Assembly (NCBI GenBank): GCA_018970725.1
Contig: JAGWVU010000002.1
Coordinates: forward strand, 118,645-182,644
Direction: 5' to 3'
From: Verrucomicrobiota bacterium
Lineage (GTDB): Bacteria > Verrucomicrobiota > Verrucomicrobiia > Verrucomicrobiales > DEV007
Length of the DNA stretch: 64,000 nucleotides
Shown here: positions 42,204-50,941 of the stretch, one piece after another
Layout of the letters: every line of letters begins with the position of its first letter
How positions within the stretch are numbered: position 1 is the first letter of the stretch
Program-made: the position numbers and the translations under genes
Notes under the pieces: generated by a model
Databases searched by the model: none
The model's input: only the letters and a program-made list of their open reading frames with translations
What the model was told of the DNA's origin: nothing

Positions 42204-43463
42204 TCAGTTCATTCTCGTCCCCGTCAGCTGCTCAAGCTGAAGACGGGCTTCGATGGCGCCGAGCTGGGACTGGAGCACGGCGCTCACGCTGTCGATATAC
42301 TGCCGCTGTAGTTCGGTGTAGGTCGCAAGGGGGAGCGCCCCGAGCCGGTAATGTTCGTCGGCCTCGGCCGCGGCTTGACGGAAACTGCGCAGGGTATCCC
42401 CCGGCCATTTGGCGAGTTCCTCCACATGGATTTTATAATGGCTGGCCTGGGCGGCGACGTCGCGCTCGAGTTGGCGGATCTGGGCGGTCAACATGACTTC
42501 GGCCTGCACCTCCTTGGCTTTGGCCCCCTCGATCGCGCCTTTGTTGCGGTTCCACAAGGGGAGGGGAATGGAGACGCCGATCCCGATCTGGGTTTCCCGG
42601 GTGTTGTTGGTTTGGCGCTGGAGATAGGGCTGCACCGTGATGGAGGGCCAGCGCTCGTTTTCCGCGAGTTTCACCTCGAATCCCTGTTGCTCCACGTCCT
42701 TGATGCGGGACCGGAGATCAAAGTTCTTCTGGCGGGCCAGCCCGAGCAACGGTTCCAGCGGGCCCGGCGGGTTGAGGGTGAGGTTTTCCATGCGGATTTC
42801 CAAGGGGGCTTCCGCGCTTTCCCCGAGCAATTGGTTCAACTCGAAACGGGCCGCCGCGAGTTCATTCCGCGCCTGGGTGGCCTCGGCCCCGAGGGTCAGC
42901 GCGCTGGCCTGAATGATCCGCGCCTCCAACCGCGGGGCCGCTCCCGCCGGATCCCGTTGCAGCAACACTTCCGATAGCCCCTGGAACCGTTGGGCCACTT
43001 CCTCCGCCGCCTTGGTCTTTTCCTGGGCGGCGAGGATCTTCCACGAGAGCGTGCGCACCCGCGCCTCCAAGGCGTTGCGGAATTGGTCCAGGCCGAGCCG
43101 GGCCAGTTCAATCTCCTTCTGTGCGATCGCTTTCCGGAGGGAGATCCGCCCCGGCCAATCGAATGTCTGGGTGAGTTGCACCGCCCAAGTGGGACCGTTG
43201 GTCAGGCCGTTGGTCCCCAGATCCACCACCTTCCAGTTGCCCACCCCGGTCATCAGGTCCGGATTTTTGATCTCTCCGGCCTTGGTTTTGCCCGCGTTGG
43301 CCACCGAGATCTGGGCCTCGTAAAAACGCAACTCGGGGTGGTGGGACAAGGCTTTTCCGACCAGCGCGTCCACCGTTTGGGGTTCCGCCAGAACCGGAGA
43401 TGCCTGAAGCCAGAGCAGGAAAAAAAAGCCGGGGGCGCACCGGACGAATTGTGGAATCGTCAT
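42204..43463 (-). CDS. TolC family outer-membrane efflux protein (CzcC-like)
   Basis: The ATG at 43463 (MTIPQFVRCAPGFFFLLWLQASPVLA) gives a signal peptide and 419 residues; starts at 43484 or 43523 only lengthen the N-terminus. The family features are KALSHHPELRFYEAQISVANAG, GVSIPLPLWNRNKGAIEGAKA and two long helical halves, ending LEAIEARLQLEQLTG-like (GAIEARLQLEQLTG). It should provide the outer-membrane channel for the CzcA-type pump encoded right after it. With no adaptor alongside, it must either borrow an adaptor encoded elsewhere or the set is incomplete. Confidence 0.92.
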   Translation of the reverse strand: MTIPQFVRCAPGFFFLLWLQASPVLAEPQTVDALVGKALSHHPELRFYEAQISVANAGKTKAGEIKNPDLMTGVGNWKVVDLGTNGLTNGPTWAVQLTQTFDWPGRISLRKAIAQKEIELARLGLDQFRNALEARVRTLSWKILAAQEKTKAAEEVAQRFQGLSEVLLQRDPAGAAPRLEARIIQASALTLGAEATQARNELAAARFELNQLLGESAEAPLEIRMENLTLNPPGPLEPLLGLARQKNFDLRSRIKDVEQQGFEVKLAENERWPSITVQPYLQRQTNNTRETQIGIGVSIPLPLWNRNKGAIEGAKAKEVQAEVMLTAQIRQLERDVAAQASHYKIHVEELAKWPGDTLRSFRQAAAEADEHYRLGALPLATYTELQRQYIDSVSAVLQSQLGAIEARLQLEQLTGTRMN

Positions 43464-43577
43464 CGGGTCAAGGGATGTCGTCATCGCGGTATCAGGGAAT
43501 ATCTCGGTTCGGTCATCCTCCAAGGTTTGTCAATCCTTGGGGACGAAAGGGAGCCGTGCCAGAAGGGTTTGCCTCCT

Positions 43578-44576
43578 TTACCCGAAAAAGCGGGCCAGGT
43601 CCAGTTCCCCGGTGGGGGCGGTGCCTTCTGCGAGGTGATCGAGAAGCCTTCCGGCATGCCAGGGAGCCAGCATGGCCCCCCTCGAGCCGAGACCGTTGAA
43701 CAGGATTTGCCGGGGATCCCGGGGGTGCGGGCCGAGGATGGGGCGACCCTGACGGGCCATCGGCCGGATCGCGGCCTCTTCCTGCAGCAGCGTCCAGTCG
43801 GGGCCGATCCATTGACTGGCAAATGCCGCGATTTCTTCCCGCGCCCGGCGCGACGGAAGGGAGTCCGCCGGATCCCATTCATAGCTCGATCCCGCCCGGA
43901 AAACCCCTTGGCCCAGCGGGAGGAGCCACTTGCCGGCGTGGAGGATGCGCTCCTCCCGGAAGCCGGGGGCGCGGAGGGTCAGGATGCTGCCGCGGGCTGG
44001 GCGGAGCGGGATTTCTTGGAAGGGGCCGTGCCCCCGCGCGAAGTGACCGATGCACCAGACGATGGCGGCTCCGTCCTCCGCGTCGATCGAACCGCGTCGA
44101 TAGGCTCCGCGTCCCTGCAACCAGGCGCGGGTGGCGTCGAGGAAAGCCACGGGATCGAGACGGCCGCAGCGTTTGGTGGTGAATCCGCCGAACGGGGCGC
44201 GCCGCTCCCATTCCTCCGGCAGGGGTTCGTGCCAGGGATCATAGCGCGGGTCCCGGAGCCTTTTCGTCCAAGCCGAGGCCTGGGCTGGGTCCGTGAAGAG
44301 ACGGAGGATGGGGCGTTCCTTGAAAAAGGAGACGCCCAGAGTCTCTTCCCACCGGCGGTAGAAAGCCCGGGCGGTGAACCAGAGGGCCTCCTCGTTTTCC
44401 CCGAGGGCAAGGCGTGGACCGGAAAGCGGGTTCATCAAGCCGGCGGCGACCCGGGAACAAGGGGAGGGGAATTCCGGATCGACGACTTGCACCGTGAGGC
44501 CGCGTTCGATGGCGGAGAGGGCGAAGACGGAACCGGCGATACCTTGGCCGGCGATGACATAGTCCGGGGCGCTCAC
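43578..44576 (-). CDS. FAD-dependent oxidoreductase (DAO family)
   Basis: The GTG at 44576 overlaps the stop of the small upstream gene (GTGA) and gives 332 residues; the frame back to 44906 covers that neighbour and is rejected. The N-terminus is a dinucleotide fold, DYVIAGQGIAGSVFALSAIERG. A substrate/FAD domain follows, and the end holds the second FAD contact (ILFNGLGSRGAMLAPWHAG). It resembles D-amino-acid oxidase or the FAD half of MnmC, oxidising a C-N bond. A stand-alone enzyme in amino-acid or tRNA-modification chemistry is possible; the substrate cannot be fixed from sequence. Confidence 0.85.
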   Translation of the reverse strand: MSAPDYVIAGQGIAGSVFALSAIERGLTVQVVDPEFPSPCSRVAAGLMNPLSGPRLALGENEEALWFTARAFYRRWEETLGVSFFKERPILRLFTDPAQASAWTKRLRDPRYDPWHEPLPEEWERRAPFGGFTTKRCGRLDPVAFLDATRAWLQGRGAYRRGSIDAEDGAAIVWCIGHFARGHGPFQEIPLRPARGSILTLRAPGFREERILHAGKWLLPLGQGVFRAGSSYEWDPADSLPSRRAREEIAAFASQWIGPDWTLLQEEAAIRPMARQGRPILGPHPRDPRQILFNGLGSRGAMLAPWHAGRLLDHLAEGTAPTGELDLARFFG

Positions 44577-44842
44577 GGGCGGCCGGCATAGTTGAACAGA
44601 TCGGAGAGGGCGAATCGTTGTTTGGCGGCGGCGTTGAGGGCGTTGAGGACCTTGACCTGGACCTTGCGGGAGAGGCGGCGTCCCTTGGCGGCCCGGGCCA
44701 CCATTTTGTGGGTGATTTGCTCCGTGGAGGCGGCCACGAGATCGTGATGGCTCAGGGAGAGATCCGCGAGGAGTCGCGCGATCGGTTGGGGACCGAGGTT
44801 GAGATCCCCGTCGTCGGCCGGGTGGGAAGGGTCGTCGCGCAT
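44573..44842 (-). CDS. Small conserved-looking protein, possible DNA-binding helices
   Basis: This 89-residue basic protein is coupled to the oxidoreductase gene by a GTGA overlap. It appears all-helical: IARLLADLSLSHHDLVAAST, EQITHKMVARAAKGRRLS and RKVQVKVLNALNAAAKQRFAL could form a lambda-repressor-like helix-turn-helix with the strongly basic recognition part AAKGRRLSRK. No family is recognised with confidence. It is divergent from the 2-hydroxyacid dehydrogenase gene (57 bp between starts), so it could regulate either unit. Confidence 0.65.
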   Translation of the reverse strand: MRDDPSHPADDGDLNLGPQPIARLLADLSLSHHDLVAASTEQITHKMVARAAKGRRLSRKVQVKVLNALNAAAKQRFALSDLFNYAGRP

Positions 44843-44899
44843 TCGCTGAAACCAGTGTTTGAATTTCCCCTAATCTCCATCTAAACCTGCCCGCCTGCC

Positions 44900-45868
44900 A
44901 TGACAAATCCGACCCGCGTTTTGCTCACGACCACATCGTTCCAGGACACGCCCGGCCCCCACCACGCCTTGCTGGAGGGACAGGGTTACGAGATCGTCCG
45001 GGAACGGGGTCCGCTGCCCGAAAGCCGGATGTTGGAACTGGCGGGGGAATTCGACGCCTTTCTCTGCGGGGACGACGCGATCACGCGGGAGGTCATCGAC
45101 CGGTCCTTGCCCCGGTTGAAAGTGATCAGCAAGTATGGGATCGGGCTCGACAAGATCGATGTGGCGCACGCGACGGCGCTGAAGATTCCGGTGTTGTTCA
45201 CCCCCGGCGTGAACCATACGACGGTGGCGGAGCACACGTTCGGGTTGTTGCTGGCGATCAGCAAACACATCGTCACGGTGGGGGCGGCGGCGCGGCAGGG
45301 GGAATGGAAGCGGATCACGGGGCACGAGATTCTCGGGCGGACGATGGGGATCATCGGTTTGGGGCGGATCGGCAAGGAGGTGGCCACGCGGGCGCGGGCC
45401 TTCGGGATGCCGGTGATCGCCTACGACATCCACTGGGACGAGGCCTTCGCGAACGAGCATGGGATCGGGCGCCGCGCCACCATGGACGAGGTCTTGCGCG
45501 AGGCGGACGTCATCTCCCTGCATTGCTTTCTGAGCGAGGAGACCCGCGGCATGATCAACAAGGCGACCCTCGCGGCCATGAAGCCGACGGCCGTGGTGTT
45601 GAACTGCGCCCGGGGCGAATTGGTGGTCAGCGGGGATATGGCGGAGGCGCTGGAGTCCGGCAAACTGGGTGGCTACGGCACGGACGTGCTCGACGAGGAA
45701 CCGCCGCCGCCGGATCACGTGTTGTTGCGGGCTCCGAATTGCGTGATCACTTCGCACATCGGTTCCCGCACTTACGAAAGCGTGGTCCGTCAGGCGGGGC
45801 GCGCGACCGCCAACCTCATCAATTACCTCAACGGCAATCCGGATTTTATCCAAGCGAACAAGTTCTGA
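44900..45868 (+). CDS. D-isomer 2-hydroxyacid dehydrogenase (phosphoglycerate dehydrogenase-like)
   Basis: The 322-residue NAD-dependent enzyme has the nucleotide fold IIGLGRIGKEVATRARAFG (about residue 155) and the catalytic trio in order: Arg in LNCARGELV, Glu in DVLDEEPPPP and His in CVITSHIGS. The N-terminal substrate domain ends at TPGVNHTTVAEHTFGLLLAIS. There is no C-terminal ACT domain, so a role other than regulated serine synthesis, such as reduction of a sugar-derived 2-keto acid, is plausible. A PfkB sugar kinase follows 16 bp later, supporting a sugar-acid pathway. Confidence 0.92.
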   Translation: MTNPTRVLLTTTSFQDTPGPHHALLEGQGYEIVRERGPLPESRMLELAGEFDAFLCGDDAITREVIDRSLPRLKVISKYGIGLDKIDVAHATALKIPVLFTPGVNHTTVAEHTFGLLLAISKHIVTVGAAARQGEWKRITGHEILGRTMGIIGLGRIGKEVATRARAFGMPVIAYDIHWDEAFANEHGIGRRATMDEVLREADVISLHCFLSEETRGMINKATLAAMKPTAVVLNCARGELVVSGDMAEALESGKLGGYGTDVLDEEPPPPDHVLLRAPNCVITSHIGSRTYESVVRQAGRATANLINYLNGNPDFIQANKF

Positions 45869-45884
45869 TTCAACGAAACGATTT

Positions 45885-46982
45885 ATGGCCCTCGACATCC
45901 GTCCCTCCAAAGATTGTCTGTTCGACTGCGTCTCGCTCGGCGAGGTGATGCTCCGTCTCGATCCCGGTGAAGGCCGGGTCCACACCACCCGGTATTTTCA
46001 GGCTTGGGAAGGCGGGGGCGAATACAATGTGGCCCGGGGTTTGCGCCGTTGTTTCGGTTTGCGCGGGGCGGTGGTGACCGCTTTCGCCGACAACCCGGTG
46101 GGGCGGCTGATCGAGGATTTCATTCTCCAGGGGGGGATCGACACCCGCTATATCCAGTGGAAGGGTTATGACGGGATCGGGCGCACGGTGCGCAACGGTT
46201 TGAACTTCACCGAACGCGGGTTCGGCATCCGCGGTGCGGTCGGCTGTCCTGACCGGGGCAACACCGCCGCCTCGCAAATGAAGCCGGGCGATGTGGATTG
46301 GGATGCGGTGTTCGGCCGCGACGGCGTCCGTTGGTTCCATACCGGCGGAATCTTCGCCGCACTTTCCGAAACAACGGCGGAACTGACGATCGAAGCCTGT
46401 CAGGCGGCGCGCAAGCACGGGACGATCGTCTCTTATGATTTGAATTATCGCCCGTCGCTTTGGAAGTCGATCGGCGGCCTCAAGAAAGCCCAGGAGGTGA
46501 ATCGCGAGATCGCCAAATATGTGGATGTGATGATCGGCAACGAAGAGGACTTCACCGCCTCCCTCGGATTCCACGTGGAAGGCGTGGATCACAACGTCAG
46601 CGGGATCGACGTGGAGAATTTCAAGAAAATGATCGCGACGGCGGTCAAGGAGTTTCCCAATTTCAAGGTCACCGCCACCACGCTCCGCGAGGTGCATAGC
46701 GCCACCATCAACGACTGGGGCGCCATTTGCTGGCACGACGGGAAGTTTTACCCCGCGACCCAGCGCGACCGTTTGGAAATCATGGACCGGGTCGGCGGGG
46801 GCGACAGCTTTGCGTCGGGCTTGGTCTACGGATTCCTCGAGTGGAACGACCCGCACAAGGCGGTCGAGTATGGCGCGGCGCACGGGGCGCTGGCGATGAC
46901 CACGCCGGGGGACACCACGATGGCCAGTCTGGCGGAGGTGGCCAAAGTGGTCGAGGGCGGTGGCGCGCGGGTGGTCCGTTGA
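45885..46982 (+). CDS. PfkB family sugar kinase (2-keto-3-deoxygluconate kinase-like)
   Basis: The 365-residue protein opens SLGEVMLRLDPGEGRVHTTRYFQAWEGGGEYNVARGL, the substrate-binding start of KDG and related sugar-acid kinases. It ends with the ATP/anion-hole motif DRVGGGDSFASGLVYG (catalytic Asp). It would phosphorylate a sugar or keto-sugar acid such as 2-keto-3-deoxygluconate, the product of uronate lyases. This links loosely to the PL14-like lyase elsewhere in the window. An insertion of about 25 residues (VEGVDHNVSGIDVENFKKM) makes it slightly longer than average. It is cotranscribed with the dehydrogenase upstream. Confidence 0.88.
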   Translation: MALDIRPSKDCLFDCVSLGEVMLRLDPGEGRVHTTRYFQAWEGGGEYNVARGLRRCFGLRGAVVTAFADNPVGRLIEDFILQGGIDTRYIQWKGYDGIGRTVRNGLNFTERGFGIRGAVGCPDRGNTAASQMKPGDVDWDAVFGRDGVRWFHTGGIFAALSETTAELTIEACQAARKHGTIVSYDLNYRPSLWKSIGGLKKAQEVNREIAKYVDVMIGNEEDFTASLGFHVEGVDHNVSGIDVENFKKMIATAVKEFPNFKVTATTLREVHSATINDWGAICWHDGKFYPATQRDRLEIMDRVGGGDSFASGLVYGFLEWNDPHKAVEYGAAHGALAMTTPGDTTMASLAEVAKVVEGGGARVVR

Positions 46983-47061
46983 GCGGATCCGCCGCTTCCG
47001 GGCGGCGGAGGCGAACTCCGTGCTTGCCTCCCGGACCAGGCCCGCGCATATCTGGGGTCGG

Positions 47062-47940
47062 ATGCGCAGCATGACAGGATTCGGGAGCGGGGAGGCTTCC
47101 TCGAGCCGGTGGAAGATCAGCGTGGAGATGGCCTCGGTGAACCGGAAGCAGGCCGAGCTGGTCATCCACCTGCCGCGTTCCCTGGCCTCGTTGGAGCCGC
47201 GGATCCGGTCGGGTCTTCTGGAAGTTTTCTCCCGGGGCCGGATCACGGTGCAGGTGGCCGTGGAGCCATTGGCCGGAGGGCGCGGCGTGTTGCAGGTGGA
47301 CGAAACCCTGGCGGCCGAGTATTTCCAGGCCTTCCACTTGTTGCAGGGCGTGTGCAACGGGCAGATGACGCCCTTTCAGGCGGCGGACCTGTTGCGAGCG
47401 CCCGGGGTCTTCACGGTCCGGGAAGATACCGTCAGCCTGCAAGACGTGGAATCCGTGCTGGATGATGCGTTGGGCGGGGCGTTCCGCCGCTTGCTCGAGA
47501 TGCAGAACCTCGAGGGCGGACGGTTGCGGGCGGACCTGCGGAATCGCCTCGAGACCTTGCGGGTCCGGACCGGCGAGATCGCGGAGCAATCCCCGAGGGT
47601 GAAAGAGCGATACCGCCTCCAGCTGCGGAAGCGGCTTCTGGACTCCGGGTTGGATGTTCCGCTGGACGACGAGCGCCTGCTTCGGGAGATCGCCATTTTC
47701 GCGGAGCGTTGCGACCTCAGCGAGGAACTGACGCGGCTCCACAGTCATTTCGATCAGTTCGACCGTTACTTTGACGATCCGGAACCGATGGGTCGTGCCC
47801 TTGATTTTCTTTGTCAGGAGGTGAACCGGGAGTTGAACACGATCGGTTCCAAGGCGAACGACGCCTCGATCGCCCATGCGGTGGTGGAGGCGAAAACGGA
47901 GTTGGAGAAAATCCGGGAGCAAGTCCAGAATGTGCAGTGA
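47062..47940 (+). CDS. yicC: YicC/YloC family endoribonuclease
   Basis: The start at 47062 gives the family N-terminus MRSMTGFGSGEA and 292 residues. The YicC N-domain (SVEMASVNRKQAELVIHLPR) is followed by the DUF1732 C-domain with EIAIFAERCDLSEELTRLHSH and GRALDFLCQEVNRELNTIGSKAND, both highly characteristic. Members act as RNA endonucleases and influence small-RNA turnover and stationary-phase behaviour. It overlaps the gmk start by 11 bases, the order yicC-gmk being frequent in bacteria. Confidence 0.95.
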   Translation: MRSMTGFGSGEASSSRWKISVEMASVNRKQAELVIHLPRSLASLEPRIRSGLLEVFSRGRITVQVAVEPLAGGRGVLQVDETLAAEYFQAFHLLQGVCNGQMTPFQAADLLRAPGVFTVREDTVSLQDVESVLDDALGGAFRRLLEMQNLEGGRLRADLRNRLETLRVRTGEIAEQSPRVKERYRLQLRKRLLDSGLDVPLDDERLLREIAIFAERCDLSEELTRLHSHFDQFDRYFDDPEPMGRALDFLCQEVNRELNTIGSKANDASIAHAVVEAKTELEKIREQVQNVQ

Positions 47941-48550
47941 GGTCAGGCGCTTCGGCGTGTTGTGTGTCGTTTCCGGGCCCTCGGGTTCCGGCAAAACCAC
48001 GTTGTGCCACCGGGCGGCGGCGGAATTGCCGGGCGTGGTCTATTCCGTCTCCTGCACGACGCGGCCGCCGCGCGAGGGGGAGGTGGACCACGTGGATTAC
48101 CATTTTCTGGGGCGCGGGGATTTCGAGGAGAGGATCGGCCGCGGCGAATTCCTGGAGTATGCCCTGGTGCACCAGAAACACTATTACGGGACCTTGAAGG
48201 CCGAGGTCCTGGAGCACTTGAGGAACGGGCGGGACGTGGTCATGGACCTCGACGTGCAGGGGGCGGCCCAGTTGCGGGCCTCGGGGGACGAGGAGATCCG
48301 GCGTTCCCTCGTGGACGTCTTCATCCTGCCCGCCGGTCCGCGGGAACTGGAGGCGCGGATCCGCGGCCGCGGGGCCATGCCGGAGGAGGAGATCCATCGC
48401 CGGTTGCGCAATGCGGAGGGCGAGATGGCGCACCGGGGCGCCTACGCCTACACCCTTGTCACTGGTGACCGGGAAGAGGATTTCGCACGCTTCACCGCCA
48501 TTTTGGAAGCGGAACGGATGCGGAGCAGCCGGTTGCGGGTTGCGCCTTGA
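47930..48550 (+). CDS. gmk: Guanylate kinase
   Basis: The ATG at 47930 lies inside the last codons of yicC and gives 206 residues. The P-loop GPSGSGKTTLCHR (about residues 14-26) is followed by VSCTTRPPREGEVDHVDYHF, the GMP-binding region, then FLEYALVHQKHYYGT and DLDVQGAAQLRA. It converts GMP and ATP to GDP and ADP in purine nucleotide supply. All catalytic residues appear intact. Unlike many relatives no rpoZ gene follows; coaC is next. Confidence 0.97.
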   Translation: MCSEVRRFGVLCVVSGPSGSGKTTLCHRAAAELPGVVYSVSCTTRPPREGEVDHVDYHFLGRGDFEERIGRGEFLEYALVHQKHYYGTLKAEVLEHLRNGRDVVMDLDVQGAAQLRASGDEEIRRSLVDVFILPAGPRELEARIRGRGAMPEEEIHRRLRNAEGEMAHRGAYAYTLVTGDREEDFARFTAILEAERMRSSRLRVAP

Positions 48551-48566
48551 GGGTGGAGCGTGGGTC

Positions 48567-49109
48567 ATGGCGACGATTCTTTTGGGCATCACCGGGTCCA
48601 TCGCGGCCTATAAGGCGGCGGATCTCACCGGCGGATTGCGGAAACTGGGCCACGAGGTCCATGTCATCATGACCCGGGATGCGACCGAATTCATCGCACC
48701 CTTGACCTTGCAGGTTCTTTCCCGTCACCCGGTGACGACGGATCTCTACGACGAAAAAGCGAGCTGGCACCCCGGCCATATCCAGCTGGCGGATTCGGCG
48801 GACCTTCTGGTTGTGGCCCCGGCCACGGCCAACATCCTCGCCAAGCTCGCGTGCGGCTTGGCGGACGACGCCCTCAGCGCCATTGCCCTGGCTTGTCAGG
48901 CCCCGTTGCTCCTCGCCCCGGCGATGAACGGCAAGATGTGGACCCACCCCGCCACGCGGGAAAACGTGCGGCGGCTCCGGGAGCGGGGCGCGGAGTTCAT
49001 CGGGCCGGAGGAGGAAGGGATGCTGGCCTGCGGCTATGAGGGACCCGGGCGACTCTGGCCCGTGGACGGCATTCTGGGCCGGATCGGGGAGCTGTTGGCC
49101 GGGCGATAG
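48567..49109 (+). CDS. coaC: Phosphopantothenoylcysteine decarboxylase (CoaC flavoprotein, no CoaB domain)
   Basis: The 180-residue flavoprotein (LLGITGSIAAYKAADLTGGL) has the HIQLADSADLLVVAPATANI block with the catalytic His, the LAPAMNGKMW substrate motif, and LACGYEGPGRLW with the reducing Cys. These define the CoaC half of coenzyme A biosynthesis, which decarboxylates phosphopantothenoylcysteine using FMN. Most bacteria carry CoaB fused behind it; here the protein stops after CoaC, so a separate coaB must lie elsewhere. It starts 16 bp after gmk. Confidence 0.9.
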   Translation: MATILLGITGSIAAYKAADLTGGLRKLGHEVHVIMTRDATEFIAPLTLQVLSRHPVTTDLYDEKASWHPGHIQLADSADLLVVAPATANILAKLACGLADDALSAIALACQAPLLLAPAMNGKMWTHPATRENVRRLRERGAEFIGPEEEGMLACGYEGPGRLWPVDGILGRIGELLAGR

Positions 49110-49425
49110 GCCGCTCTACGCCGGGGGATGACGGCCGTTTCCCTTTCAACCCCAAAGGCCTCAGGCTTCGGCGCGATCAGTTTTTACTTCCGGGCGGAGC
49201 TCATGATACCAGGCGATGGTGGCGAGACAGGTGGGCAGCAGGGCAACGTTCATCGCGTCTTTACAAGCGGTTCCTTGCCGGGGACTTCGGCTATGACAGA
49301 ATCAGTCGTTTTTCGACAGGCTGCTTACTCCCCTCACCGTCCAAAGACACATTAGATCCTCCGCCTGCTCCAGATGCCGGATCTGCAATCCGACCCCGCC
49401 CTTGCTCAACCCGCTAGCCGCGACC
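49110..49425. other. Intergenic stretch with a short minus-strand frame
   Basis: These 316 bp between coaC and the end of the ceramidase-like gene hold no convincing gene. A 30-codon frame on the minus strand (49161-49253) reads MNVALLPTCLATIAWYHELR and could be a small peptide or the tail of a lost gene. Otherwise I see no repeat, RNA or terminator of note. Confidence 0.4.
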
Positions 49426-50817
49426 TCAGCCGGCGGCTCCGAGCAGCCGTTGGATCCCTTCGGTCATCGCCGGATCCATCGCCGGAGAGCAATTCGCCAC
49501 GCTCACTTCGTAGCCTCCCTGCGGAAAAGCCTCCCGGGTGGGAATATACCAAGGACCACCATCCCCGTAAGCCGCGGTGGCCACAAAGCGTTTCCCGGCA
49601 AACTCCTGAGCACGCAACTGATACTCCACGAAGGATTCAGCGGGCAGATGCAGCAGGGTCGTGGCGTCGATATGCAGGGCACTGAGCACAATCGGCACAC
49701 GCTGGCCGAGGCGCTTGATCCACGCGGCCCGCATCGCTGGCCGGATCCGGTTGGCCGGTGCGTTCGCTGGGTTGGTCACCAAGGCCATTTCGGACTCCAA
49801 GGTGAAGACCGGGTTCACCTCCGGCACCAGGTCCAGCGCGCTCCATTCCACCCGGCGCACCGGTTCGGGACGCAAGAGGCGCCCGGCAGCCGTCATGGCG
49901 TCGAAGATCCGCCCGGTCAACGCCACCCGGGCCTCCGGGGATCCGTCGTTGTATTTTCCGGCCGCGATGTTTCCGGAGGCCCCGGTGAAGTAAATCTGAA
50001 CGCACCCCGGTTCCGCCGCCTGCCGTCGCTTCCGCGCCAGTCCCGGATAATCACTGCTCACGTGCCCCTGACCGTAATGGCTCATCGGGTGACAGGCATA
50101 ATAGTGACAGGCCACCACTTTCTCCTCCCCGCTGTAGAAGGCCACCGTCTTGAGCATGGGATCGATCAAGCCCTCAGGCAACGCGATGAGTTCGGGATCG
50201 CGACACGCACTGCCCCGCATTTTGGCCACCTTGCCATCGGCACCCAGGAGGACCCGCCGATTTCCCGCCACCTCGCTGACGCGAGATTCCGCCCGGGCGA
50301 GGTGGGTGAACGGTCTGGCCTTCTCCACCGCCTCGCGCACCGCCTCCGCCCCCCGGCGGAGACAGTCCCGGAAGAAGGACGGATCCAGATTGACCAAGCC
50401 TGCTCCCACGCCATCGAGAATCCGCTGCGTTTCGGGACAGACAAACGGAGCATCATGCTGGTGGACGCAATGCACGGCGACCCGTTCCGGCGTGGTGCCC
50501 GCCGCCTCCGCCAAGGCTCCACGCCAGGCGATGTGGGCCTCGTTGAGAATCCCCGTCCAATCCACCGCGCAGACCACGATCGGTGCTCCCGCCCCCAACA
50601 AGACAAAACCGATGGCCTCCAACGCATCCTCTACATCCACCACGGGGGTGATCCATCCGCCACAGAGCGGATGCCCTTTGGGCGGGGTCACATCAAACCG
50701 GAAAGGCGCGATCCGGAACCCGTCCGGCGCGGCGGTTACCGACCCGGGCCAAAACGAAGCGCCACCGGCGGCGCAGGCGCTTTCCAAGAGGCGGCGGCGA
50801 GAGAGTTTGCGATTCAT
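49426..50817 (-). CDS. Neutral/alkaline ceramidase-like protein with Tat-type signal
   Basis: The ATG at 50817 gives 463 residues with a twin-arginine signal (MNRKLSRRRLLESACAAGGA). The frame upstream of it is low-complexity and rejected. FRIAPFRFDVTPPKGHPLCGGW is the usual opening of the neutral/alkaline ceramidase N-terminal domain, followed by VAVHCVHQHDAPF (zinc His pair), CHYYACHPMSHYGQG and HVSSDYPGLARKR. Full-length ceramidases are larger, so this is a domain-level relative. Such proteins are widespread in PVC bacteria and rarely characterised; amide hydrolysis of an N-acyl lipid or sugar is the best guess. Confidence 0.8.
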   Translation of the reverse strand: MNRKLSRRRLLESACAAGGASFWPGSVTAAPDGFRIAPFRFDVTPPKGHPLCGGWITPVVDVEDALEAIGFVLLGAGAPIVVCAVDWTGILNEAHIAWRGALAEAAGTTPERVAVHCVHQHDAPFVCPETQRILDGVGAGLVNLDPSFFRDCLRRGAEAVREAVEKARPFTHLARAESRVSEVAGNRRVLLGADGKVAKMRGSACRDPELIALPEGLIDPMLKTVAFYSGEEKVVACHYYACHPMSHYGQGHVSSDYPGLARKRRQAAEPGCVQIYFTGASGNIAAGKYNDGSPEARVALTGRIFDAMTAAGRLLRPEPVRRVEWSALDLVPEVNPVFTLESEMALVTNPANAPANRIRPAMRAAWIKRLGQRVPIVLSALHIDATTLLHLPAESFVEYQLRAQEFAGKRFVATAAYGDGGPWYIPTREAFPQGGYEVSVANCSPAMDPAMTEGIQRLLGAAG

Positions 50818-50941
50818 GCGCGGCAGGATAGCGGCCCGTCCTCCACTTGACCAGCTTCTCGCGCCCTGAAGCGGCGGCCCGGGACAATGAGGCCTCTGTT
50901 GAAATCCTCCGAGCGACGCCGCGCCGCCTTGCAACCCCCTC

